64,000 nt of DNA from Catillopecten margaritatus gill symbiont. Lineage in GTDB: Bacteria > Pseudomonadota > Gammaproteobacteria > PS1 > Pseudothioglobaceae. The notes below the pieces were generated by a model. It was given only the letters and a program-made list of their open reading frames with translations, was not told where the DNA came from and did not search any database. The position numbers were made by a program, and so were the translations under genes. This document shows positions 36,864 to 45,781 of this stretch, piece after piece. The stretch spans positions 372,001 to 436,000 of the forward strand of contig CP138327.1 of assembly GCA_037956075.1 (NCBI GenBank), written 5' to 3'. The stretch's first letter is position 1; every line of letters begins with the position of its first letter.

Positions 36864-38222
36864 TTAATACTTATAACTCTCAGGCTTAAACGGGCCTTGG
36901 TTTGGTACATTAATATAATCAGCTTGTTCATCGGTGAGTTTTGTTAGCATACCGCCGAAACCTGCAACCATATCGGCGGCGACTTCTTCGTCTAATTTTT
37001 TAGGTAAAACCTTAACATAAATATCTCCACCAGTTTTAGCAAATGCTTTTTCGTAAAGATACATTTGTGCTAATACTTGGTTGGCGAATGAGCCGTCCAT
37101 GATGCGGCTTGGATGACCTGTGGCGTTGCCTAAGTTGACTAAGCGACCTTCGGATAATAATACGATGTAGTCGTCTTTGTCGGCACTGCGATTGATGCGG
37201 TGGACTTGGGGTTTGACCTCGTCCCATGACCAGTTGTCGCGCATAAATTGGGTGTCGATTTCATTGTCAAAATGACCAATATTACAAACAACTGAGCCTT
37301 GTTTAATCATTTTCAACATTGCAGAATCACACACATTGTAGTTGCCTGTTGTTGTTACGATTAAATCGGTGGTGGCTAATAATCGTTTGTTGATGTCGTC
37401 GGTTTTGCCCGTGTTGTTGCCTTGTTTGTAAGGGGAGACGATTTCGAAGCCGTCCATACAGGCTTGCATCGCACAGATTGGGTCAATTTCACTGACTTTA
37501 ACAATCATACCTTCTTGACGCAGGGATTGTGCTGAGCCTTTGCCGACATCGCCATAGCCGATGACGAGGGCTTTTTTGCCTGCCATGAGCATATCGGTGC
37601 CGCGTTTGATGGCGTCGTTAAGTGAGTGGCGACAGCCGTATTTGTTGTCGTTTTTTGACTTGGTAACTGAGTCATTGACATTGATGGCAGGGACTTTGAG
37701 TTCGTTATTTTCCATCATTTCGATTAAACGATGCACACCTGTGGTGGTTTCTTCGCTGATGCCGTGGATGTCTTTTAGCATTTCAGGGTATTTGTTGTGT
37801 AACATTTCGGTCAAATCGCCGCCGTCGTCTAGCACCATATTTGCGTTCCAAGGTTTGCCGTCGGATAAAATGGTTTGCTCAATACACCACAAAAATTCTT
37901 CTTCGGTTTCACCTTTCCAGGCAAAAGTTGGGATATCAGCGGCAACCATTGCGGCGGCGGCGTGGTCTTGGGTTGAAAAGATATTGCACGATGACCAACG
38001 AACTTCTGCACCTAAATCAACGAGTGTTTCCATTAAAACTGCGGTTTGAATGGTCATATGAATACAGCCTAAAATTCTTGCGTTTTTTAAAGGTTGTGTT
38101 GTTTTATATTTGCTTCTCAATGCCATTAGTGCTGGCATTTCCTTTTCTGCTAACTCAATTTCTTTACGACCAAAATCAGCCAGATCCATATCGGCTACTT
38201 TATAATTGTTTATTTCTAACAT
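36864..38222 (-). CDS. ahcY: Adenosylhomocysteinase
   Basis: A 452-residue NAD-dependent enzyme hydrolysing S-adenosylhomocysteine, thereby recycling SAM-cycle by-product. Motifs seen: [49 protein letters not shown], the NAD site [13 protein letters not shown], and the C-terminal KPESYKY. The ATG at 38222 has a GGAG site 5-8 bases upstream; a longer reading into the leader would translate the palindromic element and is rejected. It lies in the same region as metK, so SAM synthesis and SAH removal are neighbours. Confidence 0.95.
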   Translation of the reverse strand: MLEINNYKVADMDLADFGRKEIELAEKEMPALMALRSKYKTTQPLKNARILGCIHMTIQTAVLMETLVDLGAEVRWSSCNIFSTQDHAAAAMVAADIPTFAWKGETEEEFLWCIEQTILSDGKPWNANMVLDDGGDLTEMLHNKYPEMLKDIHGISEETTTGVHRLIEMMENNELKVPAINVNDSVTKSKNDNKYGCRHSLNDAIKRGTDMLMAGKKALVIGYGDVGKGSAQSLRQEGMIVKVSEIDPICAMQACMDGFEIVSPYKQGNNTGKTDDINKRLLATTDLIVTTTGNYNVCDSAMLKMIKQGSVVCNIGHFDNEIDTQFMRDNWSWDEVKPQVHRINRSADKDDYIVLLSEGRLVNLGNATGHPSRIMDGSFANQVLAQMYLYEKAFAKTGGDIYVKVLPKKLDEEVAADMVAGFGGMLTKLTDEQADYINVPNQGPFKPESYKY

Positions 38223-38238
38223 TTTTATCTCCAATTGA

Positions 38239-38398
38239 GGGACTGTTGAATATTGAAAGTACAACTTATGAAATACATAAAACAGCACCTTTTTTACCCA
38301 AAAATTCGTCAAATAGCTGGCTATTCTCCTCATTTTTGGGTAAAAAATGCACTATTTTCTGCATTCCCTAAGTCGCACTCTCAACATTCAATAGTCCC
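38239..38398. repeat. 160-bp imperfect palindrome (element C) in the ahcY leader
   Basis: Positions i and 76637-i pair from GGGACT at 38239 to AGTCCC at 38398, with a 16-bp perfect core stem (TTTTTTACCCAAAAAT) and a small ATAGC/GCTAT tip. I count nine A-C/C-A pairs and one G-T pair on the plus strand plus three other arm mismatches. On the minus strand, the sense strand of ahcY, the nine become G-U wobbles. The hairpin ends just before the ahcY ribosome site (38228-38231). Sequence is unrelated to element B. Confidence 0.88.
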
Positions 38399-38416
38399 AT
38401 TAAAAAATAAGTGTCG

Positions 38417-38466
38417 TTAAAAAAACCAAGCCTACTTAAGAAAACTTAAGGCAACACTTCTTGGTT
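38417..38466 (-). terminator. Terminator of the metK transcript
   Basis: Minus-strand hairpin with outer stem AACCAAG/CTTGGTT and inner CTTAAG-TTTT-CTTAAG helix, followed by seven T (38425-38419). It starts 8 bases after the small-protein stop and so ends the metK-small protein unit before the ahcY leader. Confidence 0.75.
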
Positions 38467-38473
38467 GTTACTT

Positions 38474-38689
38474 TTATTTTAAAATCCCATATCTCGGTTT
38501 AGAATAATCTATTGTGTGATCGCAACTGCCATCATTTTCACAGTCGTTAATGCCATCTTCATCCATATCCCAAGTGCTGTGTATTCCTATTTTATTACCA
38601 TCAACATCATAACCTTCAAGATTTGCTAAATAATTAAATTTATACATTCCCGCAGCAATAACCATTAAAAAAATACTTGCTAATAGCAT
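38474..38689 (-). CDS. Small membrane-anchored Asp-rich protein
   Basis: A ~71-residue protein with one N-terminal helix (MLLASIFLMVIAAGMYKF) and a short outside domain containing DMDEDGINDCENDGSCDH, an Asp/Asn-rich loop reminiscent of calcium-binding dockerin/EF-hand or thrombospondin type 3 loops, with two Cys. The ATG at 38689 lies 9 bases after the metK stop; a TTG at 38716 would overlap metK. No family recognised. It is transcribed with metK under the riboswitch. Confidence 0.6.
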   Translation of the reverse strand: MLLASIFLMVIAAGMYKFNYLANLEGYDVDGNKIGIHSTWDMDEDGINDCENDGSCDHTIDYSKPRYGILK

Positions 38690-38697
38690 TATTATTT

Positions 38698-39813
38698 TCA
38701 GATTAATTTCTCCCAACTAATCTCATCTTCAGTGCGACCAAAATGTCCATAAGCTGCCGTTTGTTGATAAATTGGACGCTTTAAATCCAGCATTGCAATC
38801 AAGCCTTTAGGACGCAAATCAAATTTTTCACGCACACAATCTTCAATTTCAGCAATCGCTACTTTTTCCGTGCCAAAAGTTTCGATGCTAATACTCGTTG
38901 GCTCAGCCACACCGATTGCATAAGAAACTTGAATTTCACATTTGTCTGCTAATCCAGATGCAACGATATTTTTAGCAACATAACGAGTCGCATATGCCGC
39001 ACTTCTATCTACTTTTGAAGGGTCTTTGCCTGAAAATGCACCGCCGCCGTGTCGTGCCATACCGCCATAAGTGTCAACGATAATTTTACGCCCGGTTAAG
39101 CCTGCATCACCGACAGGACCACCGATTTCAAAAGCCCCTGTTGGGTTAATATGATAGTGCGTTTTGTCGCTCAACCAATCGGCAGGTAAAGTCGGTTTAA
39201 TAATTTCTTCCATTACCGCTTCTTTGAGTTCAGATTGGGTAATATCACCATCGTGTTGCGTTGACAAAACGACGGCATCTACGCCAACGACTTGACCATC
39301 TTTATAAACGCAAGAAACCTGTGATTTTGCATCAGGACGCAACCAAGGTAATTTGCCACTTAACATTAAATCGGCTTGTTTTTTAACTAATAAATGTGCG
39401 TAAGTAATCGGTGCTGGCATCAAAACATCGGTTTCGCTACAGGCGTAACCAAACATTAAGCCTTGATCACCTGCCCCTTGTTCGTGGCTGTCAAATTCAT
39501 CGACACCTTGGGCAATTTCTGGCGATTGTTCGCCTAATAAATTCATAAATGTGCAGCCATCACCTGTAAAGCCGTATTCTTCTTTGGTGTAACCAATAGC
39601 GTTAATGGTGTTGCGTACGATTTGCTCGTAATCAATATTGGCACTGGTAGTAATTTCACCTGCTAATATTACATGGTTGTCTTTAACCAAAGTCTCACAT
39701 GCAACGCGTGCGTTTTTGTCTTGTGTTAAAGCGGCATCCAGTATTGCGTCAGAAACTTGGTCGCAAACTTTATCGGGGTGTCCGGCAGAAACGGACTCGG
39801 AAGTAAAAACCAT
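38698..39813 (-). CDS. metK: S-adenosylmethionine synthase
   Basis: A 371-residue enzyme making SAM from methionine and ATP. Signatures: [48 protein letters not shown] (adenosine loop), and the [19 protein letters not shown] stretch. An AGGAGA ribosome site precedes the ATG. A SAM-II-type riboswitch and an intrinsic terminator occupy its ~140-base leader, giving feedback control by its own product. Confidence 0.96.
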   Translation of the reverse strand: MVFTSESVSAGHPDKVCDQVSDAILDAALTQDKNARVACETLVKDNHVILAGEITTSANIDYEQIVRNTINAIGYTKEEYGFTGDGCTFMNLLGEQSPEIAQGVDEFDSHEQGAGDQGLMFGYACSETDVLMPAPITYAHLLVKKQADLMLSGKLPWLRPDAKSQVSCVYKDGQVVGVDAVVLSTQHDGDITQSELKEAVMEEIIKPTLPADWLSDKTHYHINPTGAFEIGGPVGDAGLTGRKIIVDTYGGMARHGGGAFSGKDPSKVDRSAAYATRYVAKNIVASGLADKCEIQVSYAIGVAEPTSISIETFGTEKVAIAEIEDCVREKFDLRPKGLIAMLDLKRPIYQQTAAYGHFGRTEDEISWEKLI

Positions 39814-39830
39814 TTTTATTTCTCCTAAAA

Positions 39831-39858
39831 TATAAAAAAACCCACAAAACGTGGGTTT
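39831..39858 (-). terminator. Attenuator hairpin between SAM aptamer and metK
   Basis: A perfect 8-bp stem AAACCCAC/GTGGGTTT (39838-39858) is followed on the minus strand by TTTTTTTATA. It sits 12 bases after the aptamer and 18 bases before the metK ATG-proximal ribosome site. Position fits the expression platform of a transcription-terminating riboswitch. Confidence 0.8.
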
Positions 39859-39870
39859 CTTTAGAAGAAA

Positions 39871-39947
39871 TCCTGCTTTAGCTTGTTTTAGTCACTTCAA
39901 AAAAAATGTTGAAGTGACAACGCTAGCAATCGGGACAAATCAGCGTG
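39871..39947 (-). ncRNA. SAM-II-type riboswitch (metK leader)
   Basis: Minus-strand order: P1 5' strand CACGCT (39947-39942), the conserved loop GATTTG-TCCC-GATTGCT, P1 3' strand AGCGT, then after an inserted hairpin the conserved CTAAAACAAGCTAAAG and GGA, which pairs with TCC of the loop to make the pseudoknot. This matches my recollection of the SAM-II (SAM-alpha) consensus. The related SAM-V class shares the core and is common in marine bacteria. The 9-bp hairpin GTCACTTCA/TGAAGTGAC (39891-39918) inside the linker is extra. Confidence 0.82.
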
Positions 39948-39955
39948 ATAAAAGT

Positions 39956-39961
39956 ATTATA
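39956..39961 (-). promoter_or_regulatory. -10 element of the metK promoter
   Basis: A perfect TATAAT on the minus strand, placing transcription start near 39949, two bases before the aptamer begins. No convincing -35 at 16-18 bases; it lies right after the ccmB stop. Confidence 0.6.
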
Positions 39962-39970
39962 TCAGAATTT

Positions 39971-40636
39971 TTATTCCAAACTAATTTTTATTGATAGGGC
40001 GCTAATAAAAGGTGCAACCATTAAGCTCATTACTAAAATCGCCCCCAAAAAATACAGTTGCGCACTAATCTCTAAACCCGCTTGCGCCTGTGAAACGGCA
40101 GAGGAGGCAAAAATTAAAATAGGGATATATAAAGGTAAGATTAACAATGATAACAACATCCCAGAATTTTTAATACTGACGATGAGCGAAGCACCAATTG
40201 CTCCAATCAAGCTTAAGCTTGGTGTAGCAAGTAACAGGGTTAGCATCATTACTTTAATGCTTTCACTATCAAGGAATAACAGTGTGCCGAGTAGAGGGGA
40301 AAGTAAAATAATTGGCACCCCCGTCAGGAGCCAATGTGCAATGATTTTGGATAAAATTAGCAAGGGCAGTGAGTGGTGGGAAATGATCATTTGCTCTAAC
40401 ACGCCATTGTCAAAATCGTTATGGAATAAAGTATTCAGCGACAACAACACCGACAACATACTTACCACCCAAATAATACCGGCGGCAATTTGTGAAAGTG
40501 TGGTGGATTCTGGACTGATTGCCAAGGGAAATAATGAAATGGAAATAATGAAAAACAATAACGGATTCATTACACTTGATAAGTTGCGAAGAGCGGATCG
40601 TAAATCTCGGGTGAGGGCTTGTAGATAGATATTCAT
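39971..40636 (-). CDS. ccmB: Haem exporter protein CcmB
   Basis: A 221-residue, six-helix ABC permease for cytochrome c maturation. Typical features are LTRDLRSALRNLSSVMNPLLFF at the start, FHNDFDNGVLEQMIIS, and LPLYIPILIFASSAV. Start 40636 (MNIYLQ) overlaps the ccmA stop by four bases. ccmC and later ccm genes do not follow; metK does, so the rest of the system must be elsewhere. Confidence 0.92.
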   Translation of the reverse strand: MNIYLQALTRDLRSALRNLSSVMNPLLFFIISISLFPLAISPESTTLSQIAAGIIWVVSMLSVLLSLNTLFHNDFDNGVLEQMIISHHSLPLLILSKIIAHWLLTGVPIILLSPLLGTLLFLDSESIKVMMLTLLLATPSLSLIGAIGASLIVSIKNSGMLLSLLILPLYIPILIFASSAVSQAQAGLEISAQLYFLGAILVMSLMVAPFISALSIKISLE

Positions 40637-41238
40637 AACGCAAACATCCTTTGATTTTTCAAAGCAGAATCTTGGTGTGTTGTGAATAAACACATACCTC
40701 CTTGCTGGCAATGTTGCTCAATATGTGCTTCCACCATTCTAACTCCTTGTGGGTCAAGCGCGGTAAAAGGCTCATCCAACAGCCAAACTTTTGCTTGAGA
40801 AAGTGCTAGCCCTGCTAAAGCCACGCGGCGCTTTTGCCCTGCTGAAAGCTTGGTGCAGATTTCGTTTTCATAACCTGACAAACCCACCTTTTCAAGGGCA
40901 CTGATGAGTGCTTTTTCTGTAACACTCTGCTGATTGAGCGCAGTTAAAAAGTTAAGGTTTTCAAGGCAAGTCAGCTCGTTACTTAATGCAGGTAAGTGCC
41001 CCAAATAAAAAACTGCACAACGGTAGGCTTCTGATTTAATCGCATTATCATCTAAAAAAATCGTGCCTTGCTCCTGTACATTCAACCCAGCAAGGATTTT
41101 TAAAAGGGAAGTTTTACCGCTGCCATTCGTGCCAGTGATACGCAAAATATCACCCGAATTAATGGTTAAGGATACATCGCTAAATAAAAGGTTGTATCCT
41201 CTTTGGCAACTTAAATTGGTAAGTTTGAGCGATGACAC
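40633..41238 (-). CDS. ccmA: Cytochrome c biogenesis ATP-binding protein CcmA
   Basis: A 201-residue ABC ATPase: Walker A TGTNGSGKTSLL (about 34-45), signature LSAGQKRRVALAGLAL, Walker B KVWLLDEPFTALD. With CcmB it drives release of holo-CcmE in haem delivery. Coupled to ccmB (ATGA overlap). Needed here for the c-type di-haem proteins encoded at 58-62 kb. Confidence 0.94.
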   Translation of the reverse strand: MSSLKLTNLSCQRGYNLLFSDVSLTINSGDILRITGTNGSGKTSLLKILAGLNVQEQGTIFLDDNAIKSEAYRCAVFYLGHLPALSNELTCLENLNFLTALNQQSVTEKALISALEKVGLSGYENEICTKLSAGQKRRVALAGLALSQAKVWLLDEPFTALDPQGVRMVEAHIEQHCQQGGMCLFTTHQDSALKNQRMFAL

Positions 41239-41253
41239 GATTTAGTATGGGGT

Positions 41254-41724
41254 TTATCCCCCCGTTTTTTCCTGAATGAGAACCGCATCTTTCGGTGCTT
41301 TTTCTTGGGCAATGCGTGCTTTTTGTTTTGCCTTTTCCTTATCAGTCATTTCTGGCAAAGATTTAATATTATCGGTATTAATATTGCTTAACCCCTCCTT
41401 TGAAAAGGTAAGAATCAAACGATAGTGAATAATCTCGCCTGAACCCAATGTTGTATAATGAATATAATCCCATTGATTATTATGGAATGGATCGATAATG
41501 CTTGGCTGTCCAATCGTATCCTGCACTTGCTGCTTCGACATACCTATTTTTAACTGATTAATGGTGAAGCGCTTTAGTACCGAGCCTTGGTGAACATCAG
41601 CTTTATAAGGTTTGAACGATGGAATGCTTGGTAACGACCAATCGGGCATATCTGGGACATACTTTGAGATACCACAACCTGTCAAAAAGAAAGATAAAAG
41701 GACAATTGAGAATAGTTTGTTCAT
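41254..41724 (-). CDS. bamE: Outer membrane assembly lipoprotein BamE
   Basis: A 156-residue lipoprotein with lipobox FLTGC and the SmpA/OmlA core: GSVLKRFTINQLKIGMSKQQVQDTIGQPSIIDPF, and IIHYRLILTFSKEGL. BamE is part of the BAM complex for outer-membrane protein insertion. The C-terminal ~35 residues are a Lys/Glu-rich extension. Divergent from fur, the common gammaproteobacterial arrangement. Confidence 0.93.
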   Translation of the reverse strand: MNKLFSIVLLSFFLTGCGISKYVPDMPDWSLPSIPSFKPYKADVHQGSVLKRFTINQLKIGMSKQQVQDTIGQPSIIDPFHNNQWDYIHYTTLGSGEIIHYRLILTFSKEGLSNINTDNIKSLPEMTDKEKAKQKARIAQEKAPKDAVLIQEKTGG

Positions 41725-41777
41725 TTTTTTGGTTAAAATAATAAATTAATGACTAATTTTACATTAAGGAAACCACA

Positions 41778-42185
41778 ATGGACGCACAAGATTTAAAAAG
41801 TGCAGGGCTTAAAGTTACCCTGCCAAGATTAAAAATCTTAGAAATCTTAGAAACTAATGATAACCACCATATGAGTGCAGAGGATATTTATCGTTCGTTG
41901 ATTATGCAAGGCGAAGAAGTTGGTGTCGCCACCGTCTATCGTGTTTTAACACAGTTTGAAGAGTCGGGTATGATCAACAAACTCAATTTTGACAACGGTC
42001 AAAGCGTGTTTGAATTATCAAACGCAGAACATCATGACCACTTAGTTTGCGTGAAATGCGGCAAAATTGATGAGTTTTCCGATGAAGTCATTGAGCAACA
42101 TCAACACGATGTTGCCGAAAAATATGGCTACCAACTCACCGACCATTGCCTGTATTTATACGGACTTTGTAAAGATTGCCAGTAA
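41778..42185 (+). CDS. fur: Ferric uptake regulator Fur
   Basis: A 135-residue metalloregulator: winged-helix domain with RLKILEILETNDNHHMSAEDIYR and GVATVYRVLTQFEESG, then HHDHLVCVKCGKIDEF (structural metal site) and CKDC at the C-terminus. It should control the Fur boxes at 56.1, 62.5 and 63.2 kb in this window. The last base of its stop overlaps the znuB start (TAATG). Confidence 0.92.
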   Translation: MDAQDLKSAGLKVTLPRLKILEILETNDNHHMSAEDIYRSLIMQGEEVGVATVYRVLTQFEESGMINKLNFDNGQSVFELSNAEHHDHLVCVKCGKIDEFSDEVIEQHQHDVAEKYGYQLTDHCLYLYGLCKDCQ

Positions 42186-42976
42186 TGGAAGATTTTATTC
42201 TCAGAGCAATACTCGCCGCCGTCGGCATCTCAATCATCGCAGGCTCACTCGGTTGTTTTGTGATTTGGAAACGCATGAGTTATTTTTCAGAATCCATCTC
42301 CCACTCTGCCTTACTCGGCGTGGCTTTGGGTCTAGCAAGTGGCTTAGGAATGCACTTTGGTTTAATCATTGTTGGCACAATATTTGCCACACTCATCGTC
42401 ATTTTACAACAAAGACAATTCCTCTCTAACGACGCCATTCTCGGCATTTTTTCCCACATCTCCCTATCACTCGGCGTTGTCATTTTGGCGTTAGTCGGCG
42501 GTGCAAATACCGATTATTTTTCTCTGCTATTTGGCGACATCCTCTCCATCACTAATCAAGATATCATCTGGATTTACGCTATCCTCGCCTTAGTCGGCAC
42601 ATTACTCATCATCTTTTGGCAGCGCTTATTATTACTCACCTTAAACGAAGATTTAGGCGTCGCCAGCGGACTCAACAAATTAATGTACCAACTCTTATTT
42701 ATGCTCATGATTGCCCTTACCGTATCCGTCTCTGTGCAAATTGTCGGCGTTTTACTCATTACCTCCTTGCTCATTATTCCACCCGCCATCGCCCGAGTTT
42801 TTTCTACTAATCCCGCACAAATGGCACTGTTTTCAATTCTCGCTTCAATCATCGCCGTCATCATCGGACTCAGCGGTTCAATGCACTACGACATCGCCAC
42901 CGGACCAACCATCGTCATCGCCCTCGGTGCGTTGTTCATACTCTCGCAAATATTACCCAATAAAAACAGCATTTAA
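42185..42976 (+). CDS. znuB: Zinc ABC transporter permease ZnuB
   Basis: A 263-residue ABC-3 family permease with eight or more helices, e.g. RAILAAVGISIIAGSLGCFVIWKRMSYFSESISHSALLGVALGL and VQIVGVLLITSLLIIPPAIAR. The family serves Zn or Mn uptake. No znuC ATPase or znuA binding protein is adjacent, unlike most znu operons; it is instead coupled to fur. Codons are C-rich like murD. Confidence 0.88.
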   Translation: MEDFILRAILAAVGISIIAGSLGCFVIWKRMSYFSESISHSALLGVALGLASGLGMHFGLIIVGTIFATLIVILQQRQFLSNDAILGIFSHISLSLGVVILALVGGANTDYFSLLFGDILSITNQDIIWIYAILALVGTLLIIFWQRLLLLTLNEDLGVASGLNKLMYQLLFMLMIALTVSVSVQIVGVLLITSLLIIPPAIARVFSTNPAQMALFSILASIIAVIIGLSGSMHYDIATGPTIVIALGALFILSQILPNKNSI

Positions 42977-43097
42977 CCCTTGAACGCACGGCATTTTAAC
43001 GCCAGGTTAATTAAGATGGTATCTAATGTAGTAGTCTCAAATGAGGTGTAATACCTCCAAAAAACCAAGCAATTTAGTTAATGAAAGTATATTATTT

Positions 43098-43193
43098 TGT
43101 CATTTTGGTGTTGCTTTTTATCATCCTGCTCTGTCACCCTGGTGTTACCTTTTTATTATCCCACTCTGTCATCCTGAGCGTAGCCGAAGGATC
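43098..43193. repeat. Tandem ~34-bp repeat running into a dispersed-type motif
   Basis: Two adjacent units of 34 and 35 bases (43098-43131 and 43132-43166) share TGTCA..TGGTGTT.C.TTTTTAT.ATCC..CTC. A third unit begins TGTCATCCTGAGCGTAGCC (43167 on), running to GAAGGATC at 43193. I recall that CCTGAGCG..GAAGGATC motif as dispersed in many bacterial genomes. Together with flanking AT-rich sequence it fills much of the 391-base gap between znuB and prfA. Confidence 0.7.
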
Positions 43194-43245
43194 TTTTGTT
43201 TGGGATACTGTAAAAAAACCAACCACACCTAATCACCAAAAATAA

Positions 43246-43341
43246 CAATTTTTAGATATTTACCAAGCTATGGGCAGAATCAGAGACAAAATAACCAGCC
43301 AACAAGTGCCGTCCAATTTTGACAAATACCCTAAAAAATAA
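43246..43341 (+). other. Short open frame, possible gene remnant
   Basis: A 31-codon frame with an ATG at 43270 reads MGRIRDKITSQQVPSNFDKYP and ends at TAA. The composition looks protein-like, as the C-terminus of a small antitoxin-like or DNA-binding protein might, but no family can be named. No ribosome site. Probably a stub left in the znuB-prfA gap. Confidence 0.3.
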
Positions 43342-43367
43342 AACAACACTCAATGGTTAAAATTTGA

Positions 43368-44459
43368 TTAACCCAAAGCATCATTTAATTCACTTAACTG
43401 ACTGGTTTGTTGTTCGACAATTAATGGCTCAATAATAGACTCCAAATCACCTTCCATAATCTCAGCGAGTTTGTAGAGGGTTAGATTGATGCGGTGGTCG
43501 GTAATGCGGCCTTGGGGGTAGTTGTAGGTTCGGATGCGTTGGGAGCGGTCGCCGCTGCCGACTAATTCTTTGCGGGTTGAGGCTTGGGTTTTTTGTTGTT
43601 CTTGTTGTTGGGCATCTAAGATGCGGGAGGCGAGGACGGACATTGCTTGGGCTTTGTTTTTGTGTTGCGAGCGACCGTCTTGGCATTCGACGACGGTGCC
43701 TGTGGGGAGGTGAGTAACACGCACGGCAGAGTCAGTTTTGTTGACATGTTGACCACCTGCACCGCTGGCACGGAAGGTGTCAACACGGACATCGCTCATA
43801 TTAATGTCTATATCGTCGATGTTTTCAACTTCGGGCATAATCGCCACGGTGCAGGCGGAGGTGTGGACACGGCCTTGTGATTCGGTTTCTGGGACGCGTT
43901 GGACACGATGGGCACCAGATTCAAATTTGAGTTTTGAATACACATCAGTGCCACCGATGCGGGCGATGATTTCTTTGTAACCGCCGTGTTCACCGTTGTT
44001 GGCACTCATTATTTCGAGTTGCCATTTTTGTTTTTCGACATAACGAGCATACATTTTGAATAAGTCACCTGAGAAGATGGAAGCTTCGTCACCACCTGTG
44101 CCTGCGCGAATTTCGATAATGATATTGCGAGAGTCATTCGGGTCTTTTGGTAGCAAAGATTTTTTTAAATCTAAATCTAATTTTTCCAAAGTTATTTTAC
44201 CTTCGGCAATTTCTTCTTTTGCCATTGCACGCATTTCTTCATCGTCTTCTTGCAACATTAATTTAGCGGCTTCAATATCTGCTTCTGTGCTTATGTATTG
44301 TTCAAATTGCTCGTTGACAGGGGTGAGTTGTGCGTGTTCAATTGATAATTCACGAAACTTATTTTGGTCGGCACAAACGGCAGGGTCGCTTAACATTGCG
44401 CCGATTTCTTCAAGGCGCATAGAAAGTTGTTCAAGTTTGGTTTTAATGGAATCGTTCAT
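43368..44459 (-). CDS. prfA: Peptide chain release factor 1
   Basis: A 363-residue class-I release factor for UAG and UAA. The GGQ motif ([18 protein letters not shown]) is present, with [19 protein letters not shown] before it and [16 protein letters not shown] after. It starts two bases after the hemA stop, the conserved hemA-prfA order; no prmC follows. Confidence 0.96.
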   Translation of the reverse strand: MNDSIKTKLEQLSMRLEEIGAMLSDPAVCADQNKFRELSIEHAQLTPVNEQFEQYISTEADIEAAKLMLQEDDEEMRAMAKEEIAEGKITLEKLDLDLKKSLLPKDPNDSRNIIIEIRAGTGGDEASIFSGDLFKMYARYVEKQKWQLEIMSANNGEHGGYKEIIARIGGTDVYSKLKFESGAHRVQRVPETESQGRVHTSACTVAIMPEVENIDDIDINMSDVRVDTFRASGAGGQHVNKTDSAVRVTHLPTGTVVECQDGRSQHKNKAQAMSVLASRILDAQQQEQQKTQASTRKELVGSGDRSQRIRTYNYPQGRITDHRINLTLYKLAEIMEGDLESIIEPLIVEQQTSQLSELNDALG

Positions 44460-44461
44460 AA

Positions 44462-45709
44462 TTATTTCTTTTTTGGTATGCAGCCTTTACACTGTCTAAG
44501 TTGCTGAGCATTTGCCTGTTTAATATTATTAAACGGTGCGTGTAGCAGTTTGTTAGTTAATTGGTCGGCTAATTGTTGAATAACGACAGTAATATCATCG
44601 CCTTTTTTAAGTTGTTTGAGTGCGGATTGAACTGCATCGTCTTTGGTTTGATAAGCGTTTTGGCGATAGGTTTGCACCACTTGTTCGTTAGGTAATTTTT
44701 CTAACCAATCTTCAAATTTTTTGTTTTGTCCATCAATGATTTTTTCTGCCATTTGCTTTGCATTTTGGCGGTTGTCAATGTTGTCATTAACGACTTGCTG
44801 CAAGTCATCAATGGTATATAAAAATACATCCTCAAGTTGTGCAACTTCAGGCTCAATATCTCTTGGAATGGCAATATCAAGCATAAATATAGGTTTGTGT
44901 TTACGCAGCTTTAAGGCACTTTCAATCAAGCCTTTACCAATAATTGGCACACTTGCGGCGGTGGAAGAAATGATAATATCGGCTTCGTGAACAACGGATG
45001 AAAATTGTTTTAAACTGATGGATTTTGCGCCGTATAAATCAGCAATTTTCTTGGCATTTTCAACCGTTCGATTGGCAACAATCATATTTTTAACACCTTG
45101 TTGACTTAAGTGTTGAGCACAAAGTTCAATCATTTCCCCTGCACCGATTAGCATTACGGTTTGCTCGGACAAATCGGAAAAAATCTTTTCGCTGAGTTTG
45201 ACAGCACAGTAGGCGACAGATACAGGGGATGATCCGATTTCGGTATCAGTTCTGACTTTTTTAGCAGTAGAAAAAGCGTGTTGAAAAAGCTTCTCTAAAA
45301 GTTTATTTAATGTTCCCGTCTCTTTTGCGGTGTGATAGGCGTCTTTAAGTTGCCCTAAAATTTGCGGCTCACCCAACACTAAAGAATCTAAACCTGTTGC
45401 GACATGGCAGATATGCTGTAAGGCATCATCGCCTTCAAAATAGACCAAGTAAGAGTCAAGTTCCATTCTATTAATATTGTGCGTATCAGCAAGATAAGTG
45501 CTTAATATTTCTTGTGCGTCATCATTATCGACAACTGCATAAACCTCGGAACGATTGCAAGTAGAAAGAATCGCACAAGCCTCAACACCCTTGATGGCGT
45601 TTAATTTTATCAAGGCATCGGGCAATGTATTGGGTGCAAATGCCACTTTCTCACGCACAGCAACAGGCGCAAGTTGGTGATTAACACTTAAAATGGAGAT
45701 GCGAGACAT
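44462..45709 (-). CDS. hemA: Glutamyl-tRNA reductase
   Basis: A 415-residue enzyme that opens haem synthesis by reducing Glu-tRNA to glutamate semialdehyde. Catalytic Cys is in [12 protein letters not shown], then [15 protein letters not shown], the NADPH site VMLIGAGEM, and [12 protein letters not shown]. The start at 45709 ([11 protein letters not shown]) is the family start. It is divergent from lolB, as in E. coli, and directly precedes prfA. Confidence 0.95.
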   Translation of the reverse strand: MSRISILSVNHQLAPVAVREKVAFAPNTLPDALIKLNAIKGVEACAILSTCNRSEVYAVVDNDDAQEILSTYLADTHNINRMELDSYLVYFEGDDALQHICHVATGLDSLVLGEPQILGQLKDAYHTAKETGTLNKLLEKLFQHAFSTAKKVRTDTEIGSSPVSVAYCAVKLSEKIFSDLSEQTVMLIGAGEMIELCAQHLSQQGVKNMIVANRTVENAKKIADLYGAKSISLKQFSSVVHEADIIISSTAASVPIIGKGLIESALKLRKHKPIFMLDIAIPRDIEPEVAQLEDVFLYTIDDLQQVVNDNIDNRQNAKQMAEKIIDGQNKKFEDWLEKLPNEQVVQTYRQNAYQTKDDAVQSALKQLKKGDDITVVIQQLADQLTNKLLHAPFNNIKQANAQQLRQCKGCIPKKK

Positions 45710-45781
45710 GAGCAATGAAACTAAAAAAGTAAATGCGTAATTATACCCTAAGTGCGTGATTTGCCATTACAATACACCGCC

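Noticed and set aside
38223-38333. 37-residue N-terminal extension of AhcY
   Set aside because: The open frame upstream of 38222 translates the palindromic element C; AhcY proteins start at MLEINNYKV-like sequence and a GGAG site precedes 38222.
43041-43232. Plus-strand 63-codon open frame
   Set aside because: It runs through the tandem repeat and the CCTGAGCG..GAAGGATC motif, has no ribosome site and no protein-like composition.
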